Virus record (IMG/VR): IMGVR_UViG_3300032093_000060
Span: 25,793 to 89,792 of that record
DNA length: 64,000 nucleotides
Direction: 5' to 3' (one strand)
Origin: a virus
This document shows positions 20,901-28,805 of the stretch, one piece after another. Numbering within the stretch: position 1 is the stretch's first letter; every line of letters begins with the position of its first letter. Made by a program: the position numbers and the translations under genes. The notes under the pieces were generated by a model. The model was not told the origin of the DNA, ran no database searches, and saw nothing but the letters and a program-made list of their open reading frames with translations.

Positions 20901-23485
20901 GTACCACTTCCAAATGTTTCAAAGTATGCACCACCAGTAGTCATATAAGTATTTAATTGACCCTTAAAGTTTCCAGGACCAGAAAATAAAGTATTGTATA
21001 CATCATTATAGTAAGTTTGACCACCAACATTATTTAAGAATATTGGATCACCTTGACCTTGTTGATCATAGTTATCACCATCAATTTTAGTATTAATGTT
21101 ACTTATTACTGTTGTAAATCCACCACTATTACCATTAGGTCCATTTATTGTGTTAGTTGCAGCACCACCATCAATTTTTAATTTAGCTTCAAATTGTGGA
21201 TCAAAGTTACCAGCAGGATAATTAATCTTAACTTCTCCAAGTCCTTTTAGTATAGCATTAATTACTCCTGTTGCAATTGCAAATGGAAGAATCTTATTAG
21301 ATATTAATTTGAACTGTGGATGTTTGCTTGGTTCAATAAAATATTGATATGCATCTCCTCTCAAACTTCCATAAATTTTAAGTTCAGTAGTAGATAGATA
21401 TGGATTAATAAAACTAGTATCCGGAGAGTGAAATGAAATTATATCTCTTGGAATAAACTGGTTTTCTTTGTCGTTATTGTTATCTCTTACTGTTATATAA
21501 GGATCATTAAATACATAATTATAATTACCTGGATTAGTTAAATCATTTAGTTTAGGAACAATACAATTAAATGGATAGTTAGCATAAAGACCATCTACTC
21601 CAGCATCTTGCGCACTTCCTCTAGGATTATAATTTCTAAAATTATTAATCATACCTTTTGCAAGAACACTCTTATTACCGTGTCTTGAACCTCTTAATAT
21701 TTCATAACCAACAATTCCCGGTATATCATTACCATCATTATCTTTTGGAAATATAATATTTTTAAATTCTACCCCCATTAATCTAATTACAAATTCACCA
21801 TTTTGTTTTCTTGCAAAATGATAAGCTTGTCCAAACAAATCATTATCAGGAAATCTGTGGTGTCTAATATATTTTCCACAAAGATCATAATCAGGATTTG
21901 TAGTTTGTGTCCAACAGTGTGAAGATGAATTCCATATAAATGGTTTAGTATCGGGATATTTTTCAGTTGACTGCCAATAACCCATTTTACCTTTTGCAAC
22001 TACAAGACCTCCATCTGGAAGTGTAGATTGAACTGCTGAAGTTACAGAAGCTGTATTTATACTTTGAAACAACATTGTATCTCCAGGTAAAGTAACTCCT
22101 GTTGTATTAGAAAAACCATCTGTCTCAAGTGGATAGTTTACTCCAGCATACGTATAACTTCCAGGAGGTCTTCCTGGAATATGATATGAAGCTGATTTAT
22201 CTCCAGTATCATAGACCCATCTAATAAAGAATGAGTAAACCTCATCTCTTAAATAAGATGTATGTTTCCCACCATTATTATAATAAGTTTCTGGATATTC
22301 AACAGCTACCCACTCTGCCTCTATTAAGTTAGCTAAGGGTTGATAGTTAAAATCAAATTTACCTGTTGGCCCTATTCTTAATAAATAACTATTTACTTCA
22401 GACATCTGAGCAGATTTTTCAAAAACAGGATTTTGTAATATTAAATCTTCTACAGGTACAGTAACTGTTGTTTCACGTATTTGATCTAAAAGAATTGTTT
22501 TTGTTCTAGTAGAATAATATCCAATTCTTTTTGCACTTAAGTTCTGATCTATAAATCTTACAACAACAAGTTCAAACTCTTCAAAATGTTCTGAGTCAGC
22601 ATCAACTGTAATTTCAAATGATCCTCTAAAGTTTACTTCATTCCAAACAGGTTGAATATAACTTGCTGAGAAATAGTTAGTTACTCTGTTTCTATTAATA
22701 ACATATGCTGCGGTAATAGCATATGAGCCATTTTCTAAAACTCCTTGTTGATCAGAAATATTAATATCAAAGCATGGAGTCTTTACTAATGATGCTAATC
22801 TTATTGCATCACAGTTTAAAGTATTTGTTGGATTACATATTTTACATGGAGTGGGCCCTACTCCAGGTTGCGTAACACATTTTTCATCCCATGCAACATT
22901 TGGCCAAAGTATTAAATTACCAGATTGATCTGAGTAATAGTTTATATTTGGTCCAGGACCTACCCAAACATAATTATGTGAAGGCCATGACTTTGGATCT
23001 CCTATATTTAATACTCTATCTGGATTTAAATTATCTGCCCAATAAACTTGCCATGTACAGTCATCTTTTAATTTTGATGCTCCTGTTATTAAATGTAATT
23101 TGCTAAAGTTTAAACAGTTATCCTGAACTATTGGTCTATAACTACACAGATCAGATTCAAACAATCCAATTTCAGAATTTAAAGCTTTTGAATTTTGTAC
23201 ATCATAAGCAACAGAATAAACAACCCACTTATCACTAAATAAATGTATAGCACCTATGATATAGGTAAACTGAGAATTCATTGTTGTTCCAACTAGAGCA
23301 CACAATGCATTAGATTCTTCATTAGATAATGTACCAAGATCTCCTTCTGCTGTATTATTTACAGCATTCCGGGCATGTGTCCACATACCCTCTTGTACAA
23401 ATAAAGGATCAGCATCTTTATTTAATCCCTTTATAAATGAATTACTTTGCGTAGAAGAAGCATCAGCTTGTTGTTTTTTAGCCAT
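17939..23485 (-). CDS. Giant tail protein, tail-stabilisation/nozzle type (1848 aa)
   Basis: The N-terminus (Phe-Ile-Lys-Gly-Leu-Asn-Lys-Asp-Ala-Asp-Pro, then His-Ala-Arg-Asn-Ala and Ser-Asn-Glu-Glu-Ser-Asn) fits the recalled start of crAss-like tail stabilisation proteins, which are related to T7 gp12-type nozzle proteins. The remainder is rich in beta-forming aromatic and polar residues with many Tyr, Asn and Gly and shows no enzyme motif, as expected for a beta-propeller or receptor-contacting tail subunit. It is directly downstream of two mid-sized tail genes and overlaps the 2383-residue gene by one base. The structural role is well supported by context; the exact ring or muzzle position is not. 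Confidence 0.75.
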   Translation of the reverse strand: MAKKQQADASSTQSNSFIKGLNKDADPLFVQEGMWTHARNAVNNTAEGDLGTLSNEESNALCALVGTTMNSQFTYIIGAIHLFSDKWVVYSVAYDVQNSKALNSEIGLFESDLCSYRPIVQDNCLNFSKLHLITGASKLKDDCTWQVYWADNLNPDRVLNIGDPKSWPSHNYVWVGPGPNINYYSDQSGNLILWPNVAWDEKCVTQPGVGPTPCKICNPTNTLNCDAIRLASLVKTPCFDINISDQQGVLENGSYAITAAYVINRNRVTNYFSASYIQPVWNEVNFRGSFEITVDADSEHFEEFELVVVRFIDQNLSAKRIGYYSTRTKTILLDQIRETTVTVPVEDLILQNPVFEKSAQMSEVNSYLLRIGPTGKFDFNYQPLANLIEAEWVAVEYPETYYNNGGKHTSYLRDEVYSFFIRWVYDTGDKSASYHIPGRPPGSYTYAGVNYPLETDGFSNTTGVTLPGDTMLFQSINTASVTSAVQSTLPDGGLVVAKGKMGYWQSTEKYPDTKPFIWNSSSHCWTQTTNPDYDLCGKYIRHHRFPDNDLFGQAYHFARKQNGEFVIRLMGVEFKNIIFPKDNDGNDIPGIVGYEILRGSRHGNKSVLAKGMINNFRNYNPRGSAQDAGVDGLYANYPFNCIVPKLNDLTNPGNYNYVFNDPYITVRDNNNDKENQFIPRDIISFHSPDTSFINPYLSTTELKIYGSLRGDAYQYFIEPSKHPQFKLISNKILPFAIATGVINAILKGLGEVKINYPAGNFDPQFEAKLKIDGGAATNTINGPNGNSGGFTTVISNINTKIDGDNYDQQGQGDPIFLNNVGGQTYYNDVYNTLFSGPGNFKGQLNTYMTTGGAYFETFGSGTSLESIFSSTYEQVAQDGKYITTPTYDKTYTGYQMLGPAISGFLSAATSGGQLLFYFVEGMNLAIDTIYAIIRKRQYALELVGHGDYNAFVNPDYSQDRRFIMNEGIYINDQLQALPEYYNSSNNLVQYRINNIKRPKLVVLRTTRGNGQTDGPHYILDSNGYSIDQSLMTLGYAIDTFNPLAGNPATYLIGAQYLNFVKNKVNWTEQGKSKNFINKIASHYVGIKYRIENQYGQIDTIQQVVATPCEQKIDFNATTGANSVATSFFGTVCNINNFSQSKLYTPTFFGGDTYITRFTEKNIMHFFYDWLYDVPDNIEWNYFLNQMIPEPKFQVNSQPWDISDFSLSNILQAFTNNPDYGQGILPSSYYDLDSPFYSKQFNTSLAYPGLFGVKNSYFYTSANGIRDFFVESDVIVDFRDRGNFPWQNSYNKYRFTDLESLFDSDPQVLTKGNFYAYDYTLSASRFLFNQYFTAGYLQGYSYDPNVAELCYVSYPNRITYSLPQQENSEIDAWLTFLPLNKVDFKSKLSSVRNFAKTGMFITFENDSPLIYQGVDTIQLDDSGTKVTVGDGGLFNQAPQNIVVAEKPYEYGSSQNKYGVVSTPAGLFYISQNQGKVFSYRQGLQEISQSGMKWWFSEFLPFKLLEDFPDYPHTDNPVAGIACMASYDNDNSVLYFSKKDYRLKEQYKGLVTYNADIDSFIVPGAVLPNGQGISMKAKIGDSRYFEDASWTVSYDPKLEFWISYHDWHPNFYVPSKGTFLTTKGNGIWKHSAFCNDYCNFYGVQYPFEVELPVPTAQMTNTVKSIEYYLECYKRDRALCVDQFHVLDYNFDQAIIHNSEQVSGYLNLNLYPKNDIPLSLQFPKLNSNQNGYDILYSKEEHKYRINQFWDITKNRGEFPIGSPYPPGQGPYFPSPDSTVLLGNYDERNIWVTSPNGYVKDLNNLNLDYTKPELQRKKFRHYINFIKLSKSNSRDTNMILKIVNTKTTFSPR

Positions 23486-23486
23486 A

Positions 23487-24500
23487 TCACAATACTCTTA
23501 ACCTGTTATAGTTTCTATAGTAATCATTATTAGGAGAATGACTCTTAAACATATCATAGTATTTACCGTACATGGCTTTTCTATTTGATTCCCAAAGTTT
23601 CTCAAGTTCTCTAAAGTTTGGAGTATTAACTAAACTCAATGCATTATTTCTTGCCATTTTTAGTTTAGGTACAATCAATTGTAATCTTTGAGCAACATCT
23701 TCTCCATTCATAAATAGATTTTCAAGTATCCTTTCTTTTAAGGCATACTCATAATATTCATTAAGAAGTTCATGATCAGGAACTAATAAATTACCATTAT
23801 CATCTTCTAACTGACCTTGATAATTTAAATATACGGTACCTTCTTTAAATGTAGTATATAAGAATCCAAACTTAATCCAACCTTCATTAGTAGTATTATG
23901 ATATAAATTTGGACAGTCACATTCTATTTCTTGACTTGGTTTCATCCTTAATGGTGAAGTATATTTGTAAACCCTAGTTTGAGTAGGATTTACAACTTGT
24001 ACTAATTCATATGCATCACCTTTACAATTAACAAATACTCTTGGTTTTACCATTCTTGGTGGAGTACATGTGTCACCATATGGTTGTTCAGGATTGTGTG
24101 TAACACAAACTCCTTCCTTACCATTGTAACAACATGGTTGATGTGCCGGAGCCTCACAACAGTTTAATGTTGTTTTAGAAGGAAACTCTTGATATGGTAT
24201 TTCTTCAATATGTGTACCACCTGTTGGATAACTTGAATAATGAACATACTCACCACAAACCAATGCATAATTAAAAGTATAGAAATCATCTGGCAACTTT
24301 ACTTTACCATGATGCACATCTAAAAGAATTTCTCTTTGTTGATTTATTCTTAAACCCAATTCATAATTAAGCTTTCTAACTAATTTAATTAGTTGTTGTG
24401 GCTCAATCATATTTTCAAGAGCAAATGTATTAAGATCTACACTAACTTCTTCTAGAAGCTGATCAAAGGTTCTATATTTGAGAGTATAATTAAAATCCAT
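23487..24500 (-). CDS. Structural tail protein of crAss-like type (337 aa)
   Basis: The first 100 residues are helical (an Asn-Tyr-Glu-Leu-Gly-Leu-Arg-Ile segment), followed by a cysteine-containing loop region at about 110-195 with a Cys-Cys and several Cys-Pro pairs, then a beta-rich section and a helical C-terminus. Its ATG overlaps the stop of the upstream 220-residue gene by one base, and its stop lies just before the giant 1848-residue tail gene, so the three are surely cotranscribed. I do not recognise a named domain. Position and size fit a tail tube, ring or hub subunit of a short-tailed phage; the exact role is unassigned. Confidence 0.7.
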   Translation of the reverse strand: MDFNYTLKYRTFDQLLEEVSVDLNTFALENMIEPQQLIKLVRKLNYELGLRINQQREILLDVHHGKVKLPDDFYTFNYALVCGEYVHYSSYPTGGTHIEEIPYQEFPSKTTLNCCEAPAHQPCCYNGKEGVCVTHNPEQPYGDTCTPPRMVKPRVFVNCKGDAYELVQVVNPTQTRVYKYTSPLRMKPSQEIECDCPNLYHNTTNEGWIKFGFLYTTFKEGTVYLNYQGQLEDDNGNLLVPDHELLNEYYEYALKERILENLFMNGEDVAQRLQLIVPKLKMARNNALSLVNTPNFRELEKLWESNRKAMYGKYYDMFKSHSPNNDYYRNYNRLRVL

Positions 24501-25162
24501 TATCTTAAAATATTTTGACCGTCATCTGCACCATCTACAGGTATTTGAGCAATCATTGTTAATTCTTTTAATGCAAATTGCTCTACTTCAGAAAATAAAT
24601 ATTCTGGTACATTTAATGGTTGATCTTGAATAAGTTGGCACTCATCACTATCACATGTAGGAACATCATTTTCAAATATAGCTTCAATTCTAATTGCATC
24701 CCAATCTACATTTGGAACATATATATAACCATTAAGATACCAGAAGTATGGTCTCTTATTATATTTGAATGTTGTTGTTTTAGTCATAGAAACCCAAGTA
24801 CCTGGATCTGTTCTAAACATTTCTATACTACCATCTATTGAAGATGTAGTGCGTATAATAGGACCAAACATACCATCTAGTATGCTAGGAAGTTTATCCT
24901 TAGATCTTTTAAAGTAACAACCTGAATAAACTCCAATACAACCAGCTTCTACTTTGTCTACATCAATAAGTTCAACATAAGGAAGCACTTTGAATATAGA
25001 ACTAATTTTCATTAATCTAAATTGATTGTCTTCTCTTTTAAGCAATGTTTTAGAATACTTTGTAAGTACAAAATATATTTGCCTATCAGTTAAGAAAGGA
25101 TCCTCCTTAACAGCTTTTAGTGCATTTCTAACTCTTGATATAGCTTCTCCAATTGTGGTCAT
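24500..25162 (-). CDS. Ring/neck-type structural protein conserved in crAss-like phages (220 aa)
   Basis: The sequence starts with a helical region (Gly-Glu-Ala-Ile-Ser-Arg-Val-Arg-Asn) followed by Lys-Glu-Asp-Pro-Phe-Leu-Thr-Asp-Arg, an arrangement I recall from a conserved tail/neck protein of crAss-like phages. A beta-rich centre contains the Val-Glu-Leu-Ile-Asp-Val-Asp-Lys-Val-Glu-Ala segment, and the C-terminus is again helical. The start overlaps the stop of the preceding gene by four bases (ATGA), a sign of translational coupling. It probably occupies the head-tail connector in the manner of a T7 gp11-type gatekeeper; that comparison is inference. Confidence 0.72.
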   Translation of the reverse strand: MTTIGEAISRVRNALKAVKEDPFLTDRQIYFVLTKYSKTLLKREDNQFRLMKISSIFKVLPYVELIDVDKVEAGCIGVYSGCYFKRSKDKLPSILDGMFGPIIRTTSSIDGSIEMFRTDPGTWVSMTKTTTFKYNKRPYFWYLNGYIYVPNVDWDAIRIEAIFENDVPTCDSDECQLIQDQPLNVPEYLFSEVEQFALKELTMIAQIPVDGADDGQNILR

Positions 25163-25740
25163 AAATCAAACTCATTATAAGTTTTTAAAGCTTCTTTTTC
25201 TTTTTCAGCGGCTATGTTTCTATACACAGCCTTTTGATATATTTCTCTTAGTTTTGTTGCAGCATCTACCACAACATACATGTTCCAATTCTCAGGATAA
25301 TTTTTAGAAACTGCTCTTTTAAATTCCCTACATGCTACAAAACTCCAAAACTCTTTATTCTTCATCTTATGTTTTGGTGCATGGCTTGTAAAAAATATTT
25401 TAGCAAGTTTACCGTCAGTGTCAAAGTTTTTGTTTGTAACAGTAACACCATACTTATGGGACTTGGCATAATCAACATTTGTCTTTTTACTTCTCTGACA
25501 TGTTCCGATAAATAACCAACCAATTGTTTCTGGTAACTGTACCCCATCTCTTTTTTCAATAACAGTATTAAAAACTAATTTATTAAATGACTTAATTATA
25601 TTTCTCAAGTCTTCATTTGTATAGTCTTTATACTTACTATGCTTCTTTCTAAAATTATCAAAGAACGTTTTATCTAACACACTGTACACCTCTGGTCTAT
25701 ACCTTGGTGCTTTTAAATCTGGTTTCTTAAATTCCTTCAT
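25159..25740 (-). CDS. Conserved phage protein, first gene of the tail/cargo unit (193 aa)
   Basis: This is a basic, mainly helical protein with a Trp-Leu-Phe-Ile-Gly-Thr-Cys-Gln core after about residue 70. A short Lys/Asp-rich N-terminus precedes it. No catalytic motif or membrane segment is visible. It is the first gene after the strong terminator at 25783-25811 and carries the recurring AT-rich upstream motif immediately before its ATG. Four-base overlap with the next gene places it at the head of the tail operon. Such a protein may assist tail or connector assembly, but I do not recognise it and the function is open. Confidence 0.65.
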   Translation of the reverse strand: MKEFKKPDLKAPRYRPEVYSVLDKTFFDNFRKKHSKYKDYTNEDLRNIIKSFNKLVFNTVIEKRDGVQLPETIGWLFIGTCQRSKKTNVDYAKSHKYGVTVTNKNFDTDGKLAKIFFTSHAPKHKMKNKEFWSFVACREFKRAVSKNYPENWNMYVVVDAATKLREIYQKAVYRNIAAEKEKEALKTYNEFDL

Positions 25741-25741
25741 A

Positions 25742-25754
25742 TTAATATACTAAA
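25742..25754 (-). promoter_or_regulatory. Recurring AT-rich upstream motif (candidate late promoter element)
   Basis: TTAATATACTAAA on the plus strand is identical to the element at 42656-42668 and one variant of TATAATATACAAA found elsewhere. It lies immediately before the ATG at 25740, so if it is a promoter the transcript would be almost leaderless; a role in translation initiation is the alternative. Confidence 0.45.
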
Positions 25755-25782
25755 AATAAATGACTTTAGCAAATATAGGTAT

Positions 25783-25811
25783 AAAAACAAAACCCCCACG
25801 AGTGTAGGGGT
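25783..25811 (-). terminator. Intrinsic terminator after the fibre unit
   Basis: On the minus strand an eight-position stem with one mismatch (ACCCCTAC / GTGGGGGT, tetraloop ACTC) is followed directly by TTTGTTTTT. It lies between the end of the 390-residue fibre gene and the start of the tail unit. Confidence 0.88.
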
Positions 25812-25849
25812 CTTGCCTGCTTGTTACAGAAACCAACAAACCTGCAACG

Positions 25850-27022
25850 TTATCCTATGACAGTAACTCTAATTGCACCACCACCAAATGCTGCATCATT
25901 AACATCTATTGTGTTTGAACTTGTAATAGTGTAAGTGTAGTCAACACCAGGAACTAAACCATTTAAAGGTGGAAGACCATCTCCAGAAACAGCAACAACA
26001 ACATCTAGTGTACCTAAGTTATGTGTAATAGTAACACTACCTGCTCCTGGAAGAACGGTTGGTGTTGAATATTTATTCAAAGTAGTTCGAATAGTAATAT
26101 CTGTACTTGTTGAACCTAATAAAATTCCAGTACCTGCTTTTAATCCTTTAGTAGCTAAAGCAGGACCAGTTCCATCATTTACTAATGACTCATGAGTAGT
26201 AGTACCTGCATCTGCTAAAGTAACAGCTGAACCAGTATCAGTATTGGTAATAGTAAAATTAGGGTAAGTACCTGAAGTAGAAATACCTGCTCCAGCTGTA
26301 AGTACTACTGGTACATTTGGTGCTGAGTTAGTAATAGTTACATCAGTAGCTGTGCTTGAAAGAGTAATTCCTGTACCAGCAGTTAAACCTTTAGTTGCTA
26401 ATGCTGGACCTACACCATCATTAACAAGGGATTCAGTTCCACCAGCAGAAGTCAAAGATGCTTCAATAATACTTGCTGGAACAACAGATGCACCAGTAAC
26501 ATGTCCAAAAGTATCAAATGTAAAGAATACATCTTGAATAAAAGTATTACCTGAATTATTACTATTTATATCGGCTACAGATGATGTATCAGCATGAGAT
26601 ATAGTAACTGTTCCTGTAAATGGATTTGGAGATACTAAAATACCTGGTCCTGCAAGAATTGATGCTAAAATATCATTCTGAAATACGGTATCAAAATATG
26701 CTTGAAGTGCTGGAATATCTACAGATACCGTATATGTAGTTACATTTCCAACAGTATTAGGAACTACATCAATATATGTTGATCCTACAACCACGGTTAC
26801 AGGAGCATTTGTATTACAGATGAAGTTTACTAGTTTAGTAATTACAGTATCTAAGTAATCATATCTGCTAATAACAGTTGTTTGATTACATACTACGTCT
26901 GTACCGGTATAAACAATGCATTGTGCATTAAACACTTCCGGACAAGAAGGTGGGCATGGAGTAGTTACTACATAAGTATCTGTGCACCCACAAGTGTTAC
27001 AATTTGAATTTGAAGTTGCCAT
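25850..27022 (-). CDS. Tail fibre/adhesin-like protein with internal repeats (390 aa)
   Basis: The first 30 residues contain several cysteines, then a Cys-Ile-Val-Tyr-Thr-Gly-x-Asp module resembling the start of the next upstream fibre gene, which may anchor both to the same virion site. The centre and C-terminal half are Thr/Ser/Gly/Val-rich and beta-forming, as in fibre shafts. A roughly 39-residue unit occurs twice, each time with the segment Glu-Ser-Leu-Val-Asn-Asp-Gly followed by Gly-Pro-Ala-Leu-Ala-Thr-Lys-Gly-Leu. A strong terminator follows the stop. No enzymatic motif is visible. A receptor-binding or decoration role is inferred from composition and position. Confidence 0.72.
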   Translation of the reverse strand: MATSNSNCNTCGCTDTYVVTTPCPPSCPEVFNAQCIVYTGTDVVCNQTTVISRYDYLDTVITKLVNFICNTNAPVTVVVGSTYIDVVPNTVGNVTTYTVSVDIPALQAYFDTVFQNDILASILAGPGILVSPNPFTGTVTISHADTSSVADINSNNSGNTFIQDVFFTFDTFGHVTGASVVPASIIEASLTSAGGTESLVNDGVGPALATKGLTAGTGITLSSTATDVTITNSAPNVPVVLTAGAGISTSGTYPNFTITNTDTGSAVTLADAGTTTHESLVNDGTGPALATKGLKAGTGILLGSTSTDITIRTTLNKYSTPTVLPGAGSVTITHNLGTLDVVVAVSGDGLPPLNGLVPGVDYTYTITSSNTIDVNDAAFGGGAIRVTVIG

Positions 27023-27054
27023 TTTTTTTATTTTTATTAAACATATATATACAA

Positions 27055-28779
27055 TTAACTACATGGGTTAGGTGTAGGAATAACTGGATCACAAGGAGCA
27101 ACAAAAGCTCTCATACCATCTATTCTTATTATAAACCCTCCCAGTTGATCTGCATGACCAGCATTTTGACTAAATTTCCATTCATCATCTACTTGAAATA
27201 TTTCAGCATTATAAGGATTTGATTGCGGTGCTGGCGGTATAGCAGGAGTAGGTGCATTATAACTTGATGGTGCAGCAGGTATAAATGTTGGTATTTTTTC
27301 TCCAGCAATTGGATTACTTATCATGCTTCTACCAATTCCACTATACTCCCAACCAGAAGTGGCTGAAGCATATGTCTCATCATATAAAGGACCTCCCCAA
27401 AACAATACACCAGTGCTTGAAATTGAAAGACTTCCTAATGAATGTAAGGCAGCATTTTTACCACCAGTAGTTCTTACAGTTCTAAAAATAATAGTTCTTG
27501 TTCCACCTCCTAATGCATATGATCCATCTAAGTTTTGTCCAGGTGAAAGTATACCAGCAGGTATTACAGAATTACCACGATTAAAACTTAATCCAATACC
27601 ATCATTTCCTGAAGCCCATGCAGCATTAGCATATGTAACTATTAAACATGAGTCAGGTGCATTTCCTGATTGTACTGTGTTAAATGTATTACCATAATCT
27701 AATAAAATATAATCATCAGCATCTGTAGAAACTTGTATATTTCCTCCACCACCAGAATTTCCAGTACCCATTGGTACCACAATATATCCTCTAAAATGTA
27801 CTTCATTTCCAATTCTTCTACATTGTGGTCTACCTGGATTAGATGACATAAATGCAAAACCATTTAAATTAATCCATCCTGTATCCTGTACTTGAGCTGT
27901 TAAAGTTCCTGATGTATAAGTTAAGTTAACCGTAGTTGTATCTTGAACAGCAAATGATATATTTTGAACTGCATTATAAACATCACATAATGCTACCCAG
28001 ATATTATTTATTGCATCTGCTACAGTATTGTATGAAGCAGACTCAATCCAATTTGGATTATCTGAAAATGGAGTTCCAGTTGTTAATTGTAAATCAGCAT
28101 CTAAAATACAAATAGCATTTACAGCTGATAATAAATCACTTGTGCTTCCTGTAGCTGCATAGTAACCACACCAAACATTATTGATAAACTGCTCTAGTGT
28201 TACATTAATTGCTTGAGTTGAACCAGTAGGTAATGACCCTATTGTACATCCTAAAGTAAAAGATGGGATTACAAATGTTGGTGCCGGTGTATTTTCTAAA
28301 ATAGTTACTCTAATATCTAAAGCATCAATCTGATCTTGTAAATCAGCAATTGATGCAATAAGATCACAGATCTTATTAGCAAGCATTTGCACATAATCAA
28401 GTAACTGCATTGTTGCAGGAAGACTTTGATCTGTTTCTCTTAAACAAGATGCAACAGATACTAAACAATCAGGACAAGCAGAAGTATCTTTAATATCTGC
28501 TGGAACACCTTGAAGTTCACAAATCTTATTAATAAGTAATTGAATAAGAGCTTGAAAATCTTTTGGACCGCATGCTGTAATACCTAAACAAGTAAGATCA
28601 TAGTTAGTCACATTTGTTTGATCAAGCAAAGTACAAAGTTCAGTAGCAAGAGCAGCAACAACATCTGATACAGTATCCCCTTTACATATATTGATACATG
28701 AGATGTCTGGTCCTTGCCAAATAACACAGTTACTTGAAATTGGACTACATGGTTTATTATCTAAGTTTAATGGCTTCAT
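27055..28779 (-). CDS. Tail fibre/adhesin-like protein (574 aa)
   Basis: The N-terminal 130 residues are cysteine-containing and begin with a Cys-Val-Ile-Trp-Gln-Gly-Pro-Asp module I recall from many large environmental phage fibres. Helical heptad-like stretches follow (about 30-160, including an Asp-Leu-Gln-Asp-Gln-Ile-Asp-Ala coil). From about residue 300 a tail-fibre-type tip begins (Thr-Gly-Trp-Ile-x-Leu-Asn-Gly, then Arg-Ile-Gly-Asn-Glu-Val-His-Phe-Arg-Gly), rich in Gly, Ser and aromatic residues. The TATAATATACAAA motif lies 13 bases upstream of the ATG. It is the second of three large adhesin-like genes in this unit. The host receptor is unknown. Confidence 0.75.
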   Translation of the reverse strand: MKPLNLDNKPCSPISSNCVIWQGPDISCINICKGDTVSDVVAALATELCTLLDQTNVTNYDLTCLGITACGPKDFQALIQLLINKICELQGVPADIKDTSACPDCLVSVASCLRETDQSLPATMQLLDYVQMLANKICDLIASIADLQDQIDALDIRVTILENTPAPTFVIPSFTLGCTIGSLPTGSTQAINVTLEQFINNVWCGYYAATGSTSDLLSAVNAICILDADLQLTTGTPFSDNPNWIESASYNTVADAINNIWVALCDVYNAVQNISFAVQDTTTVNLTYTSGTLTAQVQDTGWINLNGFAFMSSNPGRPQCRRIGNEVHFRGYIVVPMGTGNSGGGGNIQVSTDADDYILLDYGNTFNTVQSGNAPDSCLIVTYANAAWASGNDGIGLSFNRGNSVIPAGILSPGQNLDGSYALGGGTRTIIFRTVRTTGGKNAALHSLGSLSISSTGVLFWGGPLYDETYASATSGWEYSGIGRSMISNPIAGEKIPTFIPAAPSSYNAPTPAIPPAPQSNPYNAEIFQVDDEWKFSQNAGHADQLGGFIIRIDGMRAFVAPCDPVIPTPNPCS

Positions 28780-28792
28780 AGTGATATCTATT

Positions 28793-28805
28793 TATAATAT
28801 ACAAA
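28793..28805 (-). promoter_or_regulatory. TATAATATACAAA motif upstream of a fibre gene
   Basis: An exact copy of the 13-base element also found at 56269-56281 and 59625-59637, here 13 bases before the ATG at 28779. It directly abuts the stop codon of the upstream gene, suggesting an internal late promoter or a translation-related site. Confidence 0.55.
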
